Origin: Charina bottae
Lineage: Eukaryota > Chordata > Lepidosauria > Squamata > Charinaidae
DNA length: 64,000 nt
Direction: 5' to 3'
Assembly: GCA_023362775.1 (NCBI GenBank)
Contig: JALMGJ010000002.1
Span: forward strand, 59,684,414 to 59,748,413
Below are positions 43,620-53,989 of this stretch, piece after piece. How positions within the stretch are numbered: position 1 is the stretch's first letter; every line of letters begins with the position of its first letter. A program made the translations under genes and the position numbers. The notes under the pieces are model-generated. The model did not search any database, was not told where the DNA came from, and saw only the letters and a program-made list of their open reading frames with translations.

Positions 43620-45015
43620 CTTAGCACCCTTCTCACTGACTTTGCTTTTAAACGTAGTCGTAGGTTGTGGGCAGGTTGGTATTCAATGCCCTTCCTTGCC
43701 GCGTTTAAAACATAATCCACTTTTCGTGCATCGTTCTTTTTCTTCTTCCCATGGTTTCGGTTGTGTCTCCCTCTTCGCCACAACTCCGGATTGGGGAAAC
43801 TGTTTCCCTGTGGTTTGCATTTGCATTTGTTTCTTGAGGCATAGTTTCATGTTCTCCACAGTCCCAGCAAGGTAAATCCACTCCGTTAAAGTCTTTGGAT
43901 CCCCCCTGTTGAGGGCCATTTCCAAAATTTCAGGTTTTAACCCCATCTGGAAATATTCCACCTTAAGTGATTCCGGCCACTCAAGTAGGCAACCCACCAG
44001 CCTCTTAAATTCCAAGGCATACTCCTTAACTGACTGGTTGCCCTGCCTGATGTTCTGCAAGCCGGTTTTCACTGTCATTAGGGATAAAGTATCTTCAAAT
44101 CATTCCCTGAGTGTGGTCATAAAAGCATCAAAATCTAATAGCTCAGGAGCATTGGCATCATGCATTTCCACTAGCCAGTCCGACGCCCCTCCTTCCAGGT
44201 AAGCCAACACATACCTCACTTTTGCTTCTTCATCTCTGAAGGACTCTTCAAATTCATCCATGAACCCCTGTACATGGGTCATGAAACAGGCCAACCACTT
44301 TGGGTCTCCATCAAACTTCAACTTGATCTCTCAGGCCCCAGCTGGCCTGACTAGCTTCCAAGTAGGTTTTGGTCTCCCGCTCCGTCGTCCCGGGCCTGAC
44401 ACATCAGTCGCAGCTTCTGTCGGTTCTTCCCAGATGACTCTCCTTCCCCTGAAGTAGTCATGGCGCTTTCGGGTCGTGGACTCATCTCCAATCCCTCTAA
44501 TTTTTGAAGGATATTCTCCATCACATCATGCATCATCTGCAGCTTCTGCCCAAACATCTCCACTTCTGCATCCAGTCTGGTCATCTGGAGTTCCAATTTT
44601 GACATGCGTTGGGTCTGTGAGCCTTGTCTTGTAGTTACATGGCTCAAAACTTCACTCTCCATCACCTCTCCAGTACCCGTGAACCACCAACCTTTACAGG
44701 GCGTTCTGGGGAATCTGACAAGCATGGGTCTGCCTCTCTGTCCCTCTTATTACGGGCACCTTTCACTGCAAACTTCAGCATCTTCGTTCCTTTTGAAACC
44801 GCTCCTGTCTCTTGCACTTTCCCCTCTGCAGAGGTGCTCGGTTGCACTGGTGGAACGGCCTCGTCTGTTTCTTCACTCATAATCGTCCCTGAGGTTGCTC
44901 CCTCCATCGGAATTGGGACCGAAGAAGTCGGATACACAAACCTCGAAAGTGTGGGGTGACTCTCAGCCGAAGGCGAATCGTAAAGTAAAGGAATATCCTC
45001 GAGTAGAATCGACAT
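43620..45015 (-). pseudogene. Gypsy gag remnant
   Basis: Capsid/nucleocapsid precursor. The frame starts near 45015, about 25 nt from the 5' LTR, then breaks around 44662 and 44351. The capsid-like segment (WLACFMTHVQGFMDEFEESF; ALAYLEGGASDWL-type; NIRQGNQSVKEYALEFKRLV) is split at about 44100. The nucleocapsid region (GLCFKRGKEGH) has Arg in place of the second zinc-knuckle Cys and is followed by a stop. It forms the particle shell in active relatives; this copy cannot. Confidence 0.85.
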
Positions 45016-45024
45016 GTAACACAG

Positions 45025-45036
45025 ATTCGGGTCTTT
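45025..45036 (-). promoter_or_regulatory. Putative self-priming primer-binding site
   Basis: Minus-strand AAAGACCCGAAT lies 3 nt inside the 5' LTR. It is complementary (11 pairs plus one G-U) to ATTTGGGTCTTT at 49542-49553 within the LTR, about 20 nt upstream of the AATAAA signal, where R should start. No tRNA-type TGG site is seen. Matches the self-priming of Tf1/sushi-type chromoviruses. Confidence 0.6.
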
Positions 45037-45960
45037 CTGTGATGTCTCCAGTTCTAAAACTCCAAATCAGCAGTCCTCAGTACACTCCATTAGAAATGTA
45101 GTTTTTGTTGTTTTTCAGTCGTTAGGTCATGTCTGACTTCGTAAATGTAGTAGTTGTTGTTCAGTCATTTAGTCGTGTCCGACTCTTCGTGACCTCATGG
45201 ACCATAGCACGCCAGGCCTTCCTGTCCTCCACTGTCTCTCGGAGTTTACTCAAATTCATGTTCATTACATCGGTGATGCTATCTAACCATCTCATCCCCT
45301 ACCGTCCCCTTCTCCTTTTGCCTTCAGTCTTTCCCAGCATCAGGGTCTTTTCCAGTGAGTCTTCTCTTCGCATTAGGTGGCCAAAGTATTTGAGCTTCAG
45401 CTTCAGCATCTGTCCTTCCAATGAGCAGTCAGGGTTGATTTCCTTTAGGATTGACTGGTTTGACCTCCTTGCAGTCCAAGGGACTCTCAAGAGTCTTCTC
45501 TAGCACCACAGCTCGAAAGCATCAATTCTTCGGCGCTCAGCCTTCCTTATGGTCCAACTCTCACAGCCATACATTACTACTGTAAACCATAGCTTTAACT
45601 ATACAGACCTTTGTCGGCAAGGTGATGTCTCTGCTTTTTAATATGCTGTCTAGGTTTGCCATAGCTTTCCTCCCAAGGAGCAAGCGTCTTTTACTTTCAT
45701 GGCTGCAGTCACCGTCTGCAGTGATCTTGGAGCCCAAGAAAATAAAATCTGTCACTGCTTCCATTTCTTCCCCTTCTATTTGCCAGGAAGTGATGGGACC
45801 AGATGCCATGATCTGGGTTTTTTAATGTTGAGTTTCAAGCCAGCTTTTGCACTCTCCTCTTTCACCCTCATCAAGAGGCTCTTTAGTTCCTCTTCACTTT
45901 CTGCCATTAGGGTGGTATCGTCTGCATATCTGAGGTTGTTGATATTTCTCCCGGCAATCT

Positions 45961-46458
45961 CCTGGCGTGGTGGCTCAGCGGGTTAAACCACTGAGCCGTT
46001 AGACTGCCGACCACAAGGTTGGCAGTTCGAAACCGCGTGGCGAGGTGAGCTCTCGTCACTAGCCCTAGCTCTGCCAACGCAGCAATTCGAAAGCTAATAT
46101 AGCAAGTAGATAAATGGGTACCACTCACGTGGGGCAATTTGTGGGCATCCATCAGAGGGTCGTCCTCGATCCAAGAAAGACCTGGAGAACGGTGATGGCG
46201 GCGGAGGACGACGGATCCGGAAATGACAGCTCCTGGATGTCAGCAGCCGGTGCGGAGCGAGGCATTCTGGGACATGTAGTCCGGTGCCTGCAGCTGAAGA
46301 GCCGGTTCCCTTCCCCTCTCCCTATCGCGCGGTAAAAATTGTAAATTGTAATGATGTATAATTGATATGTAATTGAATGTTGTAAGCCGCCTAGAGTTCT
46401 CCAGTAGGGAGGGGATAGGCGGGGTATAAATAAGATAAATAAAATAAATAAATAAATA
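45961..46458 (+). repeat. Composite SINE: tRNA head, GC-rich body, CR1-type tail
   Basis: The 5' part has pol III boxes (TGGCTCAGCGGGTTAAACC; GGCAGTTCGAAACCG) and shares AGCAATTCGAAAGC with Sauria SINEs. A GC-rich middle (46130-46325) is unlike any other repeat here. The tail (TAAGCCGCCTAGAGTTCTCC, GGATAGGCGGGGTATAAATA, then AAAT repeats) is CR1-like. Flanked by AATCT (45956-45960 and 46459-46463) in the BovB RT gene. Confidence 0.8.
46261..46284 (-). promoter_or_regulatory. ZNF143/THAP11-like motif inside the composite SINE
   Basis: The minus strand reads ACTACATGTCCCAGAATGCC, which differs at two adjacent central positions from the remembered SBS consensus ACTACAATTCCCAGAATGC. Binding is inferred only. 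Confidence 0.45.
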
Positions 46459-47165
46459 AATCTTAACTCCGGCTTGTGATTCATCCAGCCCGGCATTTCT
46501 CATGATGTACTCTGCATATAAGTTAAATAAGCACAGTGATAATATACAGCCTTGTCGTACTCCTTTCCCAATTTTGAACCAGTCGGTTGTTCCATGTCTG
46601 GTTCTAACTGTTGCTTCTTGACCCGCATACAGGTTTCTCAGGAGACAGGTAAGGTGGTCTGGTACTCCCATCTCTTTAAGAATTTGCCACAGTTTGTTGT
46701 GATCCACACAATCAAAGGCTTTAGCGTAGTCAATGAAGCAGAAGTAGATGTTTTTCTGGAACTCTCTTGCTTTTTCCATGATCCAGCGAATGTTGGCAAT
46801 CTGATCTCTAGTTCCTCTGCCTCTTCGAAACCCAGCTTGCACTTCTGGTAGTTCTCGGTTCACATACTGCTGAAGCCTAGCTTGTAGGATTTTGAGCATA
46901 ACCTTGCTAGCATGTGAAATGAGCACAATTGTACGGTAGTTTGAACATTCTTTGGCATTGCCTTTCTTTGGAATTGGAACATAAACTGACCTTTTCCAAT
47001 CCTGTGGCCACTGTTGAGTTTTCCAAATTTGTTGGCATATTGAGTGCAGCACTTTAACAGCATCATCTTTTAGGATTTTAAATAGCTCAGCTGGGATACT
47101 GTCTTCTCCGCTAGCTTTGTTGTCAGTAATGCTTCCTAAGGCCCACTTGACTTCACTCTCTAGGA

Positions 47166-47378
47166 CAGAGCTTTCCAAACTGTGTGTGGCGACACAAAAG
47201 TGTGTCGCCACACACAGCGTGGTGTGTCGCCACACCACCCGGAAGCGGCAGTGCCGCACGCCCTCCCGTGCCGCCACCGTGTGCGCGCGCCGCCGCACAC
47301 ACCCCCGCGCCACCGCCGTGCGCGCGCGTGTTGCTGCCGCCGGGTGTGTCGCCAGCAGCGGCACTTTCGAAAGCCCTG
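47166..47378 (+). mobile_element. GC-rich hAT MITE, copy 3
   Basis: 213 bp. Termini CAGAGCTTTCCAAACTGTG and the complement of CAGGGCTTTCGAAAG. Flanked by the perfect duplication CTCTAGGA (47158-47165 and 47379-47386) in the BovB pol gene. The interior is rich in GCGCGC and has CACCCGGAAGCGGCAG. It post-dates the BovB insertion. Confidence 0.92.
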
Positions 47379-47896
47379 CTCTAGGATGTCCGGCTCAAGG
47401 TCAGTGACCACACCATCGTATTTATCAGGGATATTAAGATCTTTCTTGTATAGTTCTTCTGTGTATTCTTGCCACCTCTTCTTAATCTCTTCTGCTTCTG
47501 TTAGGTCCCTGCCCTTTTTGTCCTTTATCATGCCCATCTTTGCACAAAACGTTCCCTTGATATCTCCAATTTTCTTGAAGAGATCTCTAGTCTTCCCCAT
47601 TCTATTGTTTTCCTCGATTTCTTTGCATTGTTCATTTAAGAAGGCCTTCTTATCTCTCCTTGCTATTCTCTGGAAATCTGCATTCAGTTGTTTATATCTT
47701 TCCCTTTCTCCCTTGCCTTTTGCTTCCCTTCTTTCCTCAGCTATTTGTAAAGCCTCATCAGTCAGCCACTTTGCTTTCTTGCATTTCTTTTTCTTTGGGA
47801 TGGTTTTAATTGCTGCCTCCTGTACAATGTTACGAACCTCCATCATGGTTCTTCAGGCACTCTGTCTACCAGATCTAATCCTTTAAATCTATTCCT

Positions 47897-48478
47897 CACC
47901 GCAGACGGTGACTGCAGCCATGAAATTAAAAGACGCTTGCTCCTTGGAAGGAAAGCTATGGCAAACCTAGACAGCATATTAAAAAGCAGAGACATCACCT
48001 TGCCGACAAAGGTCCGTATAGTTAAAGCTATGGTTTTTCCAGTAGCAATGTATGGCTGTGAGAGTTGGACCATAAGGAAGGCTGAGCGCCGAAGAATTGA
48101 TGCTTTCGAGCTGTGGTGCTGGAGAAGACTCTTGAGAGTCCCTTGGACTGCAAGGAGGTCAAACCAGTCAATCCTAAAGGAAATCAACCCTGACTGCTCA
48201 TTGGAAGGACAGATGCTGAAGCTGAAGCTCAAATACTTTGGCCACCTAATGAGAAGAGAGGACTCACTGGAAAAGACCCTGATGCTGGGAAAGACTGAGG
48301 GCAAAAGGAGAAGGGGACGGCAGAGGATGAGATGGTTAGATAGCATCACCGATGTAATGAACATGAATTTGAGTAAACTCCGAGAGACAGTGGAGGACAG
48401 GAAGGCCTGGCGTGCTATGGTCCATGAGGTCACGAAGAGTCGGACACGACTGAACGACTGAACAACAACAACAAATAG
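47897..48478 (+). repeat. Inverted BovB 3' fragment inside BovB
   Basis: Plus-strand C-terminal region (SILKSRDITLPTKVRIVKAM to FGHLMRRED and the stop) and the 3' end CACGACTGAACGACTGAACA plus AACAACAACA. It opposes the host element and has an open frame. About 150 bp of host BovB between the endonuclease end and the connector are missing at the insertion point. Confidence 0.9.
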
Positions 48479-49391
48479 AGCTTCTCCATCTTTGGCTGCA
48501 AAGTATATAATCAATCTGATTTCGGTATTGACCATCTGGTGATGTCCATGTGTAGAGTCGTCTCTTGTGTTGTTGGAAAAGAGTGTTTGCTATGACCAGC
48601 GTGTTTTTTTGACAAAACTCTATTAGCCTTTGCCCTGCTTCATTTTGTACTCCGAGGCCGAACTTGCCTGTTATTCCGGTTATTTTTTGACTTCCTACTT
48701 TAGCATTCCAGTCCCCTATGATGAAAAGGAAATCTTTTTTTGGTGTTAGTTCTAGAAGGTGTTGTAGGTCTTCATAGAACTGGTCAACTTCAACTTCTTC
48801 GGCATCAGTGGTTGGGGCATAGACTTGGATCACTGTGATGTTGAATGGTTTGCCTTGGATTCGAACTGAAAGCATTCTGTCGTTTTTGAGGTTGTACCCC
48901 AGTACTGCCTTTCCCACTCTTTTGTTGACTATGAGAGCTACTCCATTTCTTCTAAGGGATTCTTGCCCACAGTAGTATATATAATGGTCTCCTGAATTAA
49001 ATTCGCCCATTCCTGTCCATTTTAGTTCGCTGATTCCCAAGATGTCGATGTTCAATCTTGTCATCTCATGTTTGACCACATCCAGCTTACCTTGATTCAT
49101 AGATCTTACATTCCAGGTTCCTATGCAATATTGTTCTTTACAGCATCGGACTTTCCTTGTACTTCCAGACATATCCACAACTGAGCGTCCTTTCGGCTTT
49201 GGCCCAGCCACTTCACTCTTTCTGGAGCTACTCGGAATTGCCCTCCGCTCTTCCCCAGTAGCATTTTGGACACCTTCCAACCTGAGGGGCTCATCTTCCG
49301 GTGTCATATCTTTTAGCCTTTTGATACTGTCCATGGGTTTTCTTGGCAAGGATACTGGAGTGGTTTGCCATTCCCTCCTCCAGTGGACCAC
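48475..49391 (-). pseudogene. BovB endonuclease region
   Basis: Open for about 305 codons. It shows YCIGTWNVRSMNQGKLD, ILGISELKWTG (catalytic Glu), VIQVYAPTTDAEE, LFIIGDWNAKVGS, QHKRRLYTWTSPDGQYRNQI and DYIL. These are the APE-type endonuclease blocks with GDWN and Asp/Asn residues kept. The frame then runs into the inverted BovB fragment, which removes the SDH-type end of the domain, so the enzyme is incomplete. Confidence 0.9.
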
Positions 49392-49858
49392 ATTTTGTCA
49401 GAACTCTCCGTCATGACCTGTTCTTCTTGACCTGACTTCATTGAGTTACGCAAGCCCATTCGCCACGACAAGGCAGTGATCCATGAAGGGGGTAAATGTA
49501 GTAGAAAGCTTTATTAGAGATATACAAATCAGAACATGTGTAAAGACCCAAATGTGGTTCCCGCTCCAAAAATTGAATTTTTCTCTCTCCCGCCTTCGTG
49601 CCAGCCCCCGTCCGTCCAATGATGTCAACCCCCCGTTCTTTCCCACTTACTTAATTCCCACTCCCGTCCGGTGCTTGTCTCCGAGACGTTCCCAGGTGGA
49701 TGACCTTGACTCGCTGAGGAAACATCTCTAACTGCCTCTGCTGGAATGCTCTCCCCCATCTCACCTACTCCACTGCCTGACACGCATCTAGTCACTCTGT
49801 TTCCCATGACTCCTTAAGTTCATGTCAGGACTTGCACTGGTGTAATCCTGACACTTAT

Positions 49859-51399
49859 ATATAGTTATATCCAATAATCTATGTAGTTATATCCAATTTT
49901 TTTATATTAAGCAGTTTTATGTGTACTATTTAATCATAAAATTGTGTTGTAACATATTTGATGTTGTTGTAATATTTGGCTTGCCTAATATTTATTGATC
50001 CCCAGAGCAGACTTGAGCCCTCAGCTTCGTTTTGGGAATAAACCAGTTAAATAATATTATGAGCCTTCCCCAGCTGCAAACCACCAACATGATGGTCTCT
50101 GAATATGTTAGTGGAAGTTATAGTCTATGGCAGTCTTGGTGTAATCCTATGTTATCACTCATTTGATGTACGCCGACTAGATAACAGTTGTCCGAGTTAG
50201 TGTTCAAGAAATACACATTTCATAAATAAATAAAATATGCAATAAGTTTATTGTAACAAAAAACAGCACTAAATATCTCTATAGACTTGCACATTGTATG
50301 ATCTTTACTTGATATTCCTCTTTAGATGAGTTTCTTTAACTCTGTCTTGCATTCCAGTTTTCAGCAAACGTCTGATAGAGAATACTCTGCTCAATGTGAT
50401 TTTTTTTCTTTGTTCAAATTAAGCCTTGTTTTTAGCTGTTTTGCTGATCCTCTCTCCACAGCTGAAGTAGCGTTGCCTTCTGCAGACTTCTACAGTTAAC
50501 ATTCCATTCAGGAGGCAGCTGCTGTTATTTGCTTCCATGGATAAAACATCAACAGATCACTTTAGACTATAAGCCAGCCAACAGGGGAGCATCATCCATA
50601 ACAGTCATAATGGCTCAGAACCAAAGATGCAGGGACTCAAGCTGTCTGAGAATTGTATTTTTGAAGATGGTAGTTTTGAATCTAAATCACATATTTAATG
50701 TCTTATAATTGCAGGTTTTCATATTATACTTAATCCTGCATTTGCTTCTGTAGATGGACAAAAATGAATATTAAGGATCCCCAAAAAAGATTAAAATGTA
50801 ATGCTCATTAGGTTAACTGAGTTTATTCTCCAGGAAATCACATTAACCCATATTGGAATCAGTTCAGTTTATATGTTGACTGAGCATAAATATAAAAAAC
50901 AATATTTAATTTTTATTTATTTATTTGAAAATATTAATACAATGAGTGATTTACTAAGGCAGTCAAGCCTATATAACACCATAGAAGATAATTTGTCTTA
51001 ATATTACTTGGACCTCTGAGTGGCCTACAGTGCATCATAAAAAGTTTTTGCAACAGTTGTTCGTTCTGCATTAGTTCTTCAAAAGGCACTGATTATACTT
51101 TATTAGCACTTTGCTTGTCATAGGAAGAATGTAAAAGATTTAAAAAATGAAAAAGCAAGACGGCATGATGAGATGTAATCTTAGGCAGATGGCTGAGAGC
51201 TACAAACCAATTTTTCCCCTAGCCAATAAATGGGAGAGGAAGCCCACATTGAGTGGCTGTTAGAAACACGGTCCTTTTTGAAGTGAGCAGATTAATTGGT
51301 CATGTAATGACAGATAAAACACCCCCGGTTAACTCTGGAATACTTGAGAATATGTAATGCAGAAATGAAGCCAGTTTAGCATCTATTATATATTCACAG
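49859..51399. other. Intron sequence before the 51.4-kb exon
   Basis: AT-rich unique-looking DNA. A short TTTATTTATTTA run at about 50914-50926 is the only repeat seen. Confidence 0.45.
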
Positions 51400-51502
51400 G
51401 AGTGATGGGAGAATATGAGCCAAAAATCGAAGTGCAATTCCCAGAAACGGTTCCATCTGCCAAAGGAACAACTGTGAGGCTGGAGTGTTTTGCACTGGGA
51501 AA
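51400..51502 (+). CDS. CNTN4: Contactin exon: linker and first half of Ig-like domain 3 (probable CNTN4)
   Basis: A TATTCACAG acceptor precedes the exon and a GTAAGT donor follows. It is 103 nt, entering in phase 1 and leaving in phase 2, so it joins both neighbouring exons in frame. The translation reads [18 protein letters not shown], followed by the B-strand Cys in LECFALG. This is the strongly conserved start of contactin Ig domain 3. No disabling change is visible. It lies 24.8 kb downstream of the previous exon; that intron is largely filled by transposable elements. Contactins bind partners such as protein tyrosine phosphatases through the N-terminal Ig horseshoe, to which this domain belongs (family knowledge). 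Confidence 0.93.
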
Positions 51503-53364
51503 GTAAGTTTTTGCCAAGCACACATTCAGTGGTACTGAAATAATTTTCAGATAGTTACACAGTCTACCAAATTGTGGGTTTTCTGTTTGCCACAATCTCT
51601 GTTCGCTCCAGGACGCTTTCAACAAATTGCTCATTTTCCAGCGCTATACAAATTGTTTCTTCAAACAATATCACCTTCTGGAATCAAACTAAAGATCTAC
51701 CTGCTCTATTGCATCTAGTCCATCAACCATTTAGTCTAATAACAGAAGTTATTGAGGTAGTCTGGGAAATGCTTATGATCCTTTTCCAGATAGGCCACAC
51801 AAACCAACTCAAAATATTATATAAATTGGATGCAGAAGATAAATCTTGAGGACCTGATTAATTATTTGGTAAAAATAACTTTGCAGTATTCCATAACAAT
51901 GAGAAAATTCAGTGTTAGGAATTAGCAGGAAGGTGATTTATTATAAGGGAAGTATAATACTGTTATATCTGTCTGTGATATAGACCTGGTATACTGTGAA
52001 CCATTCTGATAAATTGATTCAGAATGTACCCTTTCATGGTTATGCTTGGGAATCTGTGACCCGTAATAAAGTAGTCAAATTCAGTGTACCCTTTCAGGTA
52101 TTACCTGTTGTGAATAAAAACAGAGAAGACTGATATTTCTGTAGTCTGTTATTGAGCTTCTAGACATACTAGCTGGTTGATGGACAAGACGCAATACAGC
52201 AGATACAATGTTTAGTTTGATTCCACAATTTTTTTCCTACATACTTTATCTAATTTAAAGTACGTATATTCAGTCATAATGTAATAATTTGGTGTATTAT
52301 CTACTTATACATTTTGAAAATTTTCAGGTGAAATCAAGTCTTGATTTCAATTTAAGTTAATCATTGGTCACTTAATGCCATTATTATAAGGAGGCCTACT
52401 CTAAGTAGAGTAATTTTTATATTGTCCAGTCTTTATTGAAGAACTAATATATAGAAAACAGGCAACTTTATGGCAGGAATAAAGCTTATTAAGTATTTGT
52501 TTTTAGTGGAAAGGGTACTTAGAAGTTATATTTCCACAGGTGTTTAGCCCTATTCCTAGCCACCAGTTTGTCCAACCCTCAAAGATGTTCCATCATATCT
52601 CATGCTTCTTATTATATTTCAAAGAATTTCTCTCACAACAGGGTTGCATTTATATTTAGTAGCTTGCCATTAGTTCTTATTGGAGAAGCAGTTGGATATG
52701 TTTTATATGTTATAGGCTTTAAATAAGCCCAGTGATGGATTAGGGATAGGTTTTGGGGAAAATACTTCAGTTTGAAGAAGACAATAGATATCTTTATGTC
52801 TATTGTCACATTTCACATTTCTGATGGAAAACTATGCTTATAGAAAGATTTAATTAATTGTATATGTTCCAGCAAAGAAGAAAATCAATGCAGAATTGAC
52901 TATGTAGTGGACGAAACCTTGTTGTATAAATGTCAGAATAGTACAGGCCCACAGGATGTGCCCGTAGGACGCTCCTTCCTCAGTATGGTCTCCACCAAAT
53001 ATTTTGAGTTACATGATCATTGCAAATATCTTATACATTAAGATATATGGAAAAAAAAGTCACCATCATTGGGTGATAATAACTATAACCAGCAACAACC
53101 TAGGTATAAAGATGAGTAATTGAAGATGTAGGTCAGATTTTCCCAACCTGGCACCTTCACAAGCATCCTATAGCATCCTGGACTGCAGAAATTTCCACTC
53201 AATATAATCAGAGGCTGGGAAGATCTGATCTAAGTTTCGATTATCATATAATGGAATTGTTTTGCCTAGAAATTGTCAATATATATTATGTCTGTCATAA
53301 TTCATTTAAAATTACATAGCCTTTACCATAATGTTGTTTTTTTCCCTTTATTGTTCATAAATAG
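51503..53364 (+). other. Short contactin intron (1.86 kb)
   Basis: Intron between the two Ig3 exons, with a GTAAGT donor and ATAAATAG acceptor. No mobile element recognised. An exon-like open stretch at 52866-53041 is discussed in findings. Confidence 0.8.
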
Positions 53365-53549
53365 CCCAGTTCCTACAATCAGCTGGAGAAGAACAGATGG
53401 AAAACAAATTCCCAAAAAAGCTCGGAGACACAAATCAAGCAGCATTCTAGAAATCCCAAACTTTCAACAGGAAGATGCTGGCATGTACGAATGTGTGGCT
53501 GAAAATGTGAGAGGAAAGAACATGGCCAGAGGCCAACTGACATTTTATG
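53365..53549 (+). CDS. CNTN4: Contactin exon: second half of Ig-like domain 3 (probable CNTN4)
   Basis: The exon follows a CATAAATAG acceptor and ends at a GTACCC donor, a weaker site than its neighbours. It is 185 nt, phase 2 to phase 1. Joined to the previous exon it gives [12 protein letters not shown], with the Ig core Trp, then the F-strand [12 protein letters not shown] with the second Cys, and ends in GQLTFY. The stretch KARRHKS in the middle matches my recollection of CNTN4 and differs from CNTN3, CNTN5 and CNTN6, which is the main reason for the symbol. The reading frame is open throughout. The next exon should begin with two bases completing a codon after 64000, so the downstream intron is longer than 10 kb. 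Confidence 0.92.
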
Positions 53550-53989
53550 GTACCCAGATTATTTATTTACCTGATTTTCATTATAGCTGAGGCCAAAATG
53601 TGGTAAATGCTTTGTTGCAATGTCAATGTTGATATTTCTCTTCAAATTTTGTATTACAAATAGGTTTGCTCAGCAAGTGTAATTTTACATAAAATAAAAA
53701 CCTCTTGAGACAGGCACATTGATTGAGGCTGTGAAGTGTGGGAGAAGTAAAAACATTACGTTGTGAGACAGAGATTGGTCTAGTGAAAAAACAAAATGCT
53801 ATTGTAAAGCAATTTATTCTGTTTTTCTTCATCATCTGTTAGAAAACATGCTGTTTTGAATAATCTTGGCAGTTCTGCCTTTAAACAAAATCAGGACTGC
53901 TTGTTTCCTTCATTGCTCAAGTCCTTGTTTCTGGCTTTCATTGGTACCAGTTCTTCATGTCAAGATCCAAATCTCCCCTTGTACCGAGT

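Larger units (their letters stand above)
45130..47895 (-). pseudogene. BovB reverse transcriptase region, interrupted
   Basis: Connector RFKGLDLVDRVPEEP with an indel just after it, then DLTEAEEIKKRWQEYTEELY to the hAT insertion. RT blocks follow: PIPKKGNAKECSNYRT, IYFCFIDYAKAFDCVDHNKL and KIGKGVRQGCILS, up to the SINE insertion. The catalytic YADDTTL box lies at about 45935-45910 beyond it. The 3' part has further stops and an apparent indel near 45590. Confidence 0.9.
45102..49493 (-). mobile_element. BovB LINE, near full length, with three nested insertions
   Basis: Minus-strand classical BovB (RTE clade). It contains 5' UTR, endonuclease (49300-48475), connector (47895-47380), RT (47160-45960), the C-terminal region and the 3' end near 45151. 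Nested inside are a composite SINE (45961-46458), a hAT MITE (47166-47378) and a plus-strand BovB fragment (47897-48478). Removing these leaves about 3.0 kb, close to the usual BovB length of about 3.2 kb. Segment 45102-45150 is an extra short BovB tail with its own AAATGTAG copy. Confidence 0.9.
39473..49853 (-). mobile_element. Ty3/Gypsy chromovirus-type LTR retrotransposon, defective
   Basis: Minus-strand element with a 3' LTR at 39473-39887 and a 5' LTR at 45040-45101 plus 49502-49853 (split by a BovB insertion). gag, protease, RT, RNase H and integrase occur in Gypsy order, with a chromodomain at the end. All frames carry stops or shifts. The two LTRs differ at roughly one base in ten over the first 150 bp by eye, so it is old. 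The flanks CTTGT (39466-39470) and CTTAT (49854-49858) may be a decayed 5-bp target duplication. Confidence 0.93.
45040..49853 (-). repeat. Gypsy 5' LTR, split by a BovB LINE
   Basis: Pieces 45040-45101 and 49502-49853 add up to 414 bp and match the 3' LTR end to end. The 8-bp stretch AAATGTAG (45094-45101) is repeated at 45143-45150 and 49494-49501 at the edges of the inserted LINE material. Confidence 0.9.

Noticed and set aside
47182..47886. 234-aa plus-strand frame
   Set aside because: It is antisense of BovB combined with the GC-rich hAT insertion, not a gene.
39466..49858. Certain 5-bp target duplication of the Gypsy element
   Set aside because: CTTGT and CTTAT match at four of five positions and sit 2 bp from the TG...CA end on one side, so it is only a possibility.
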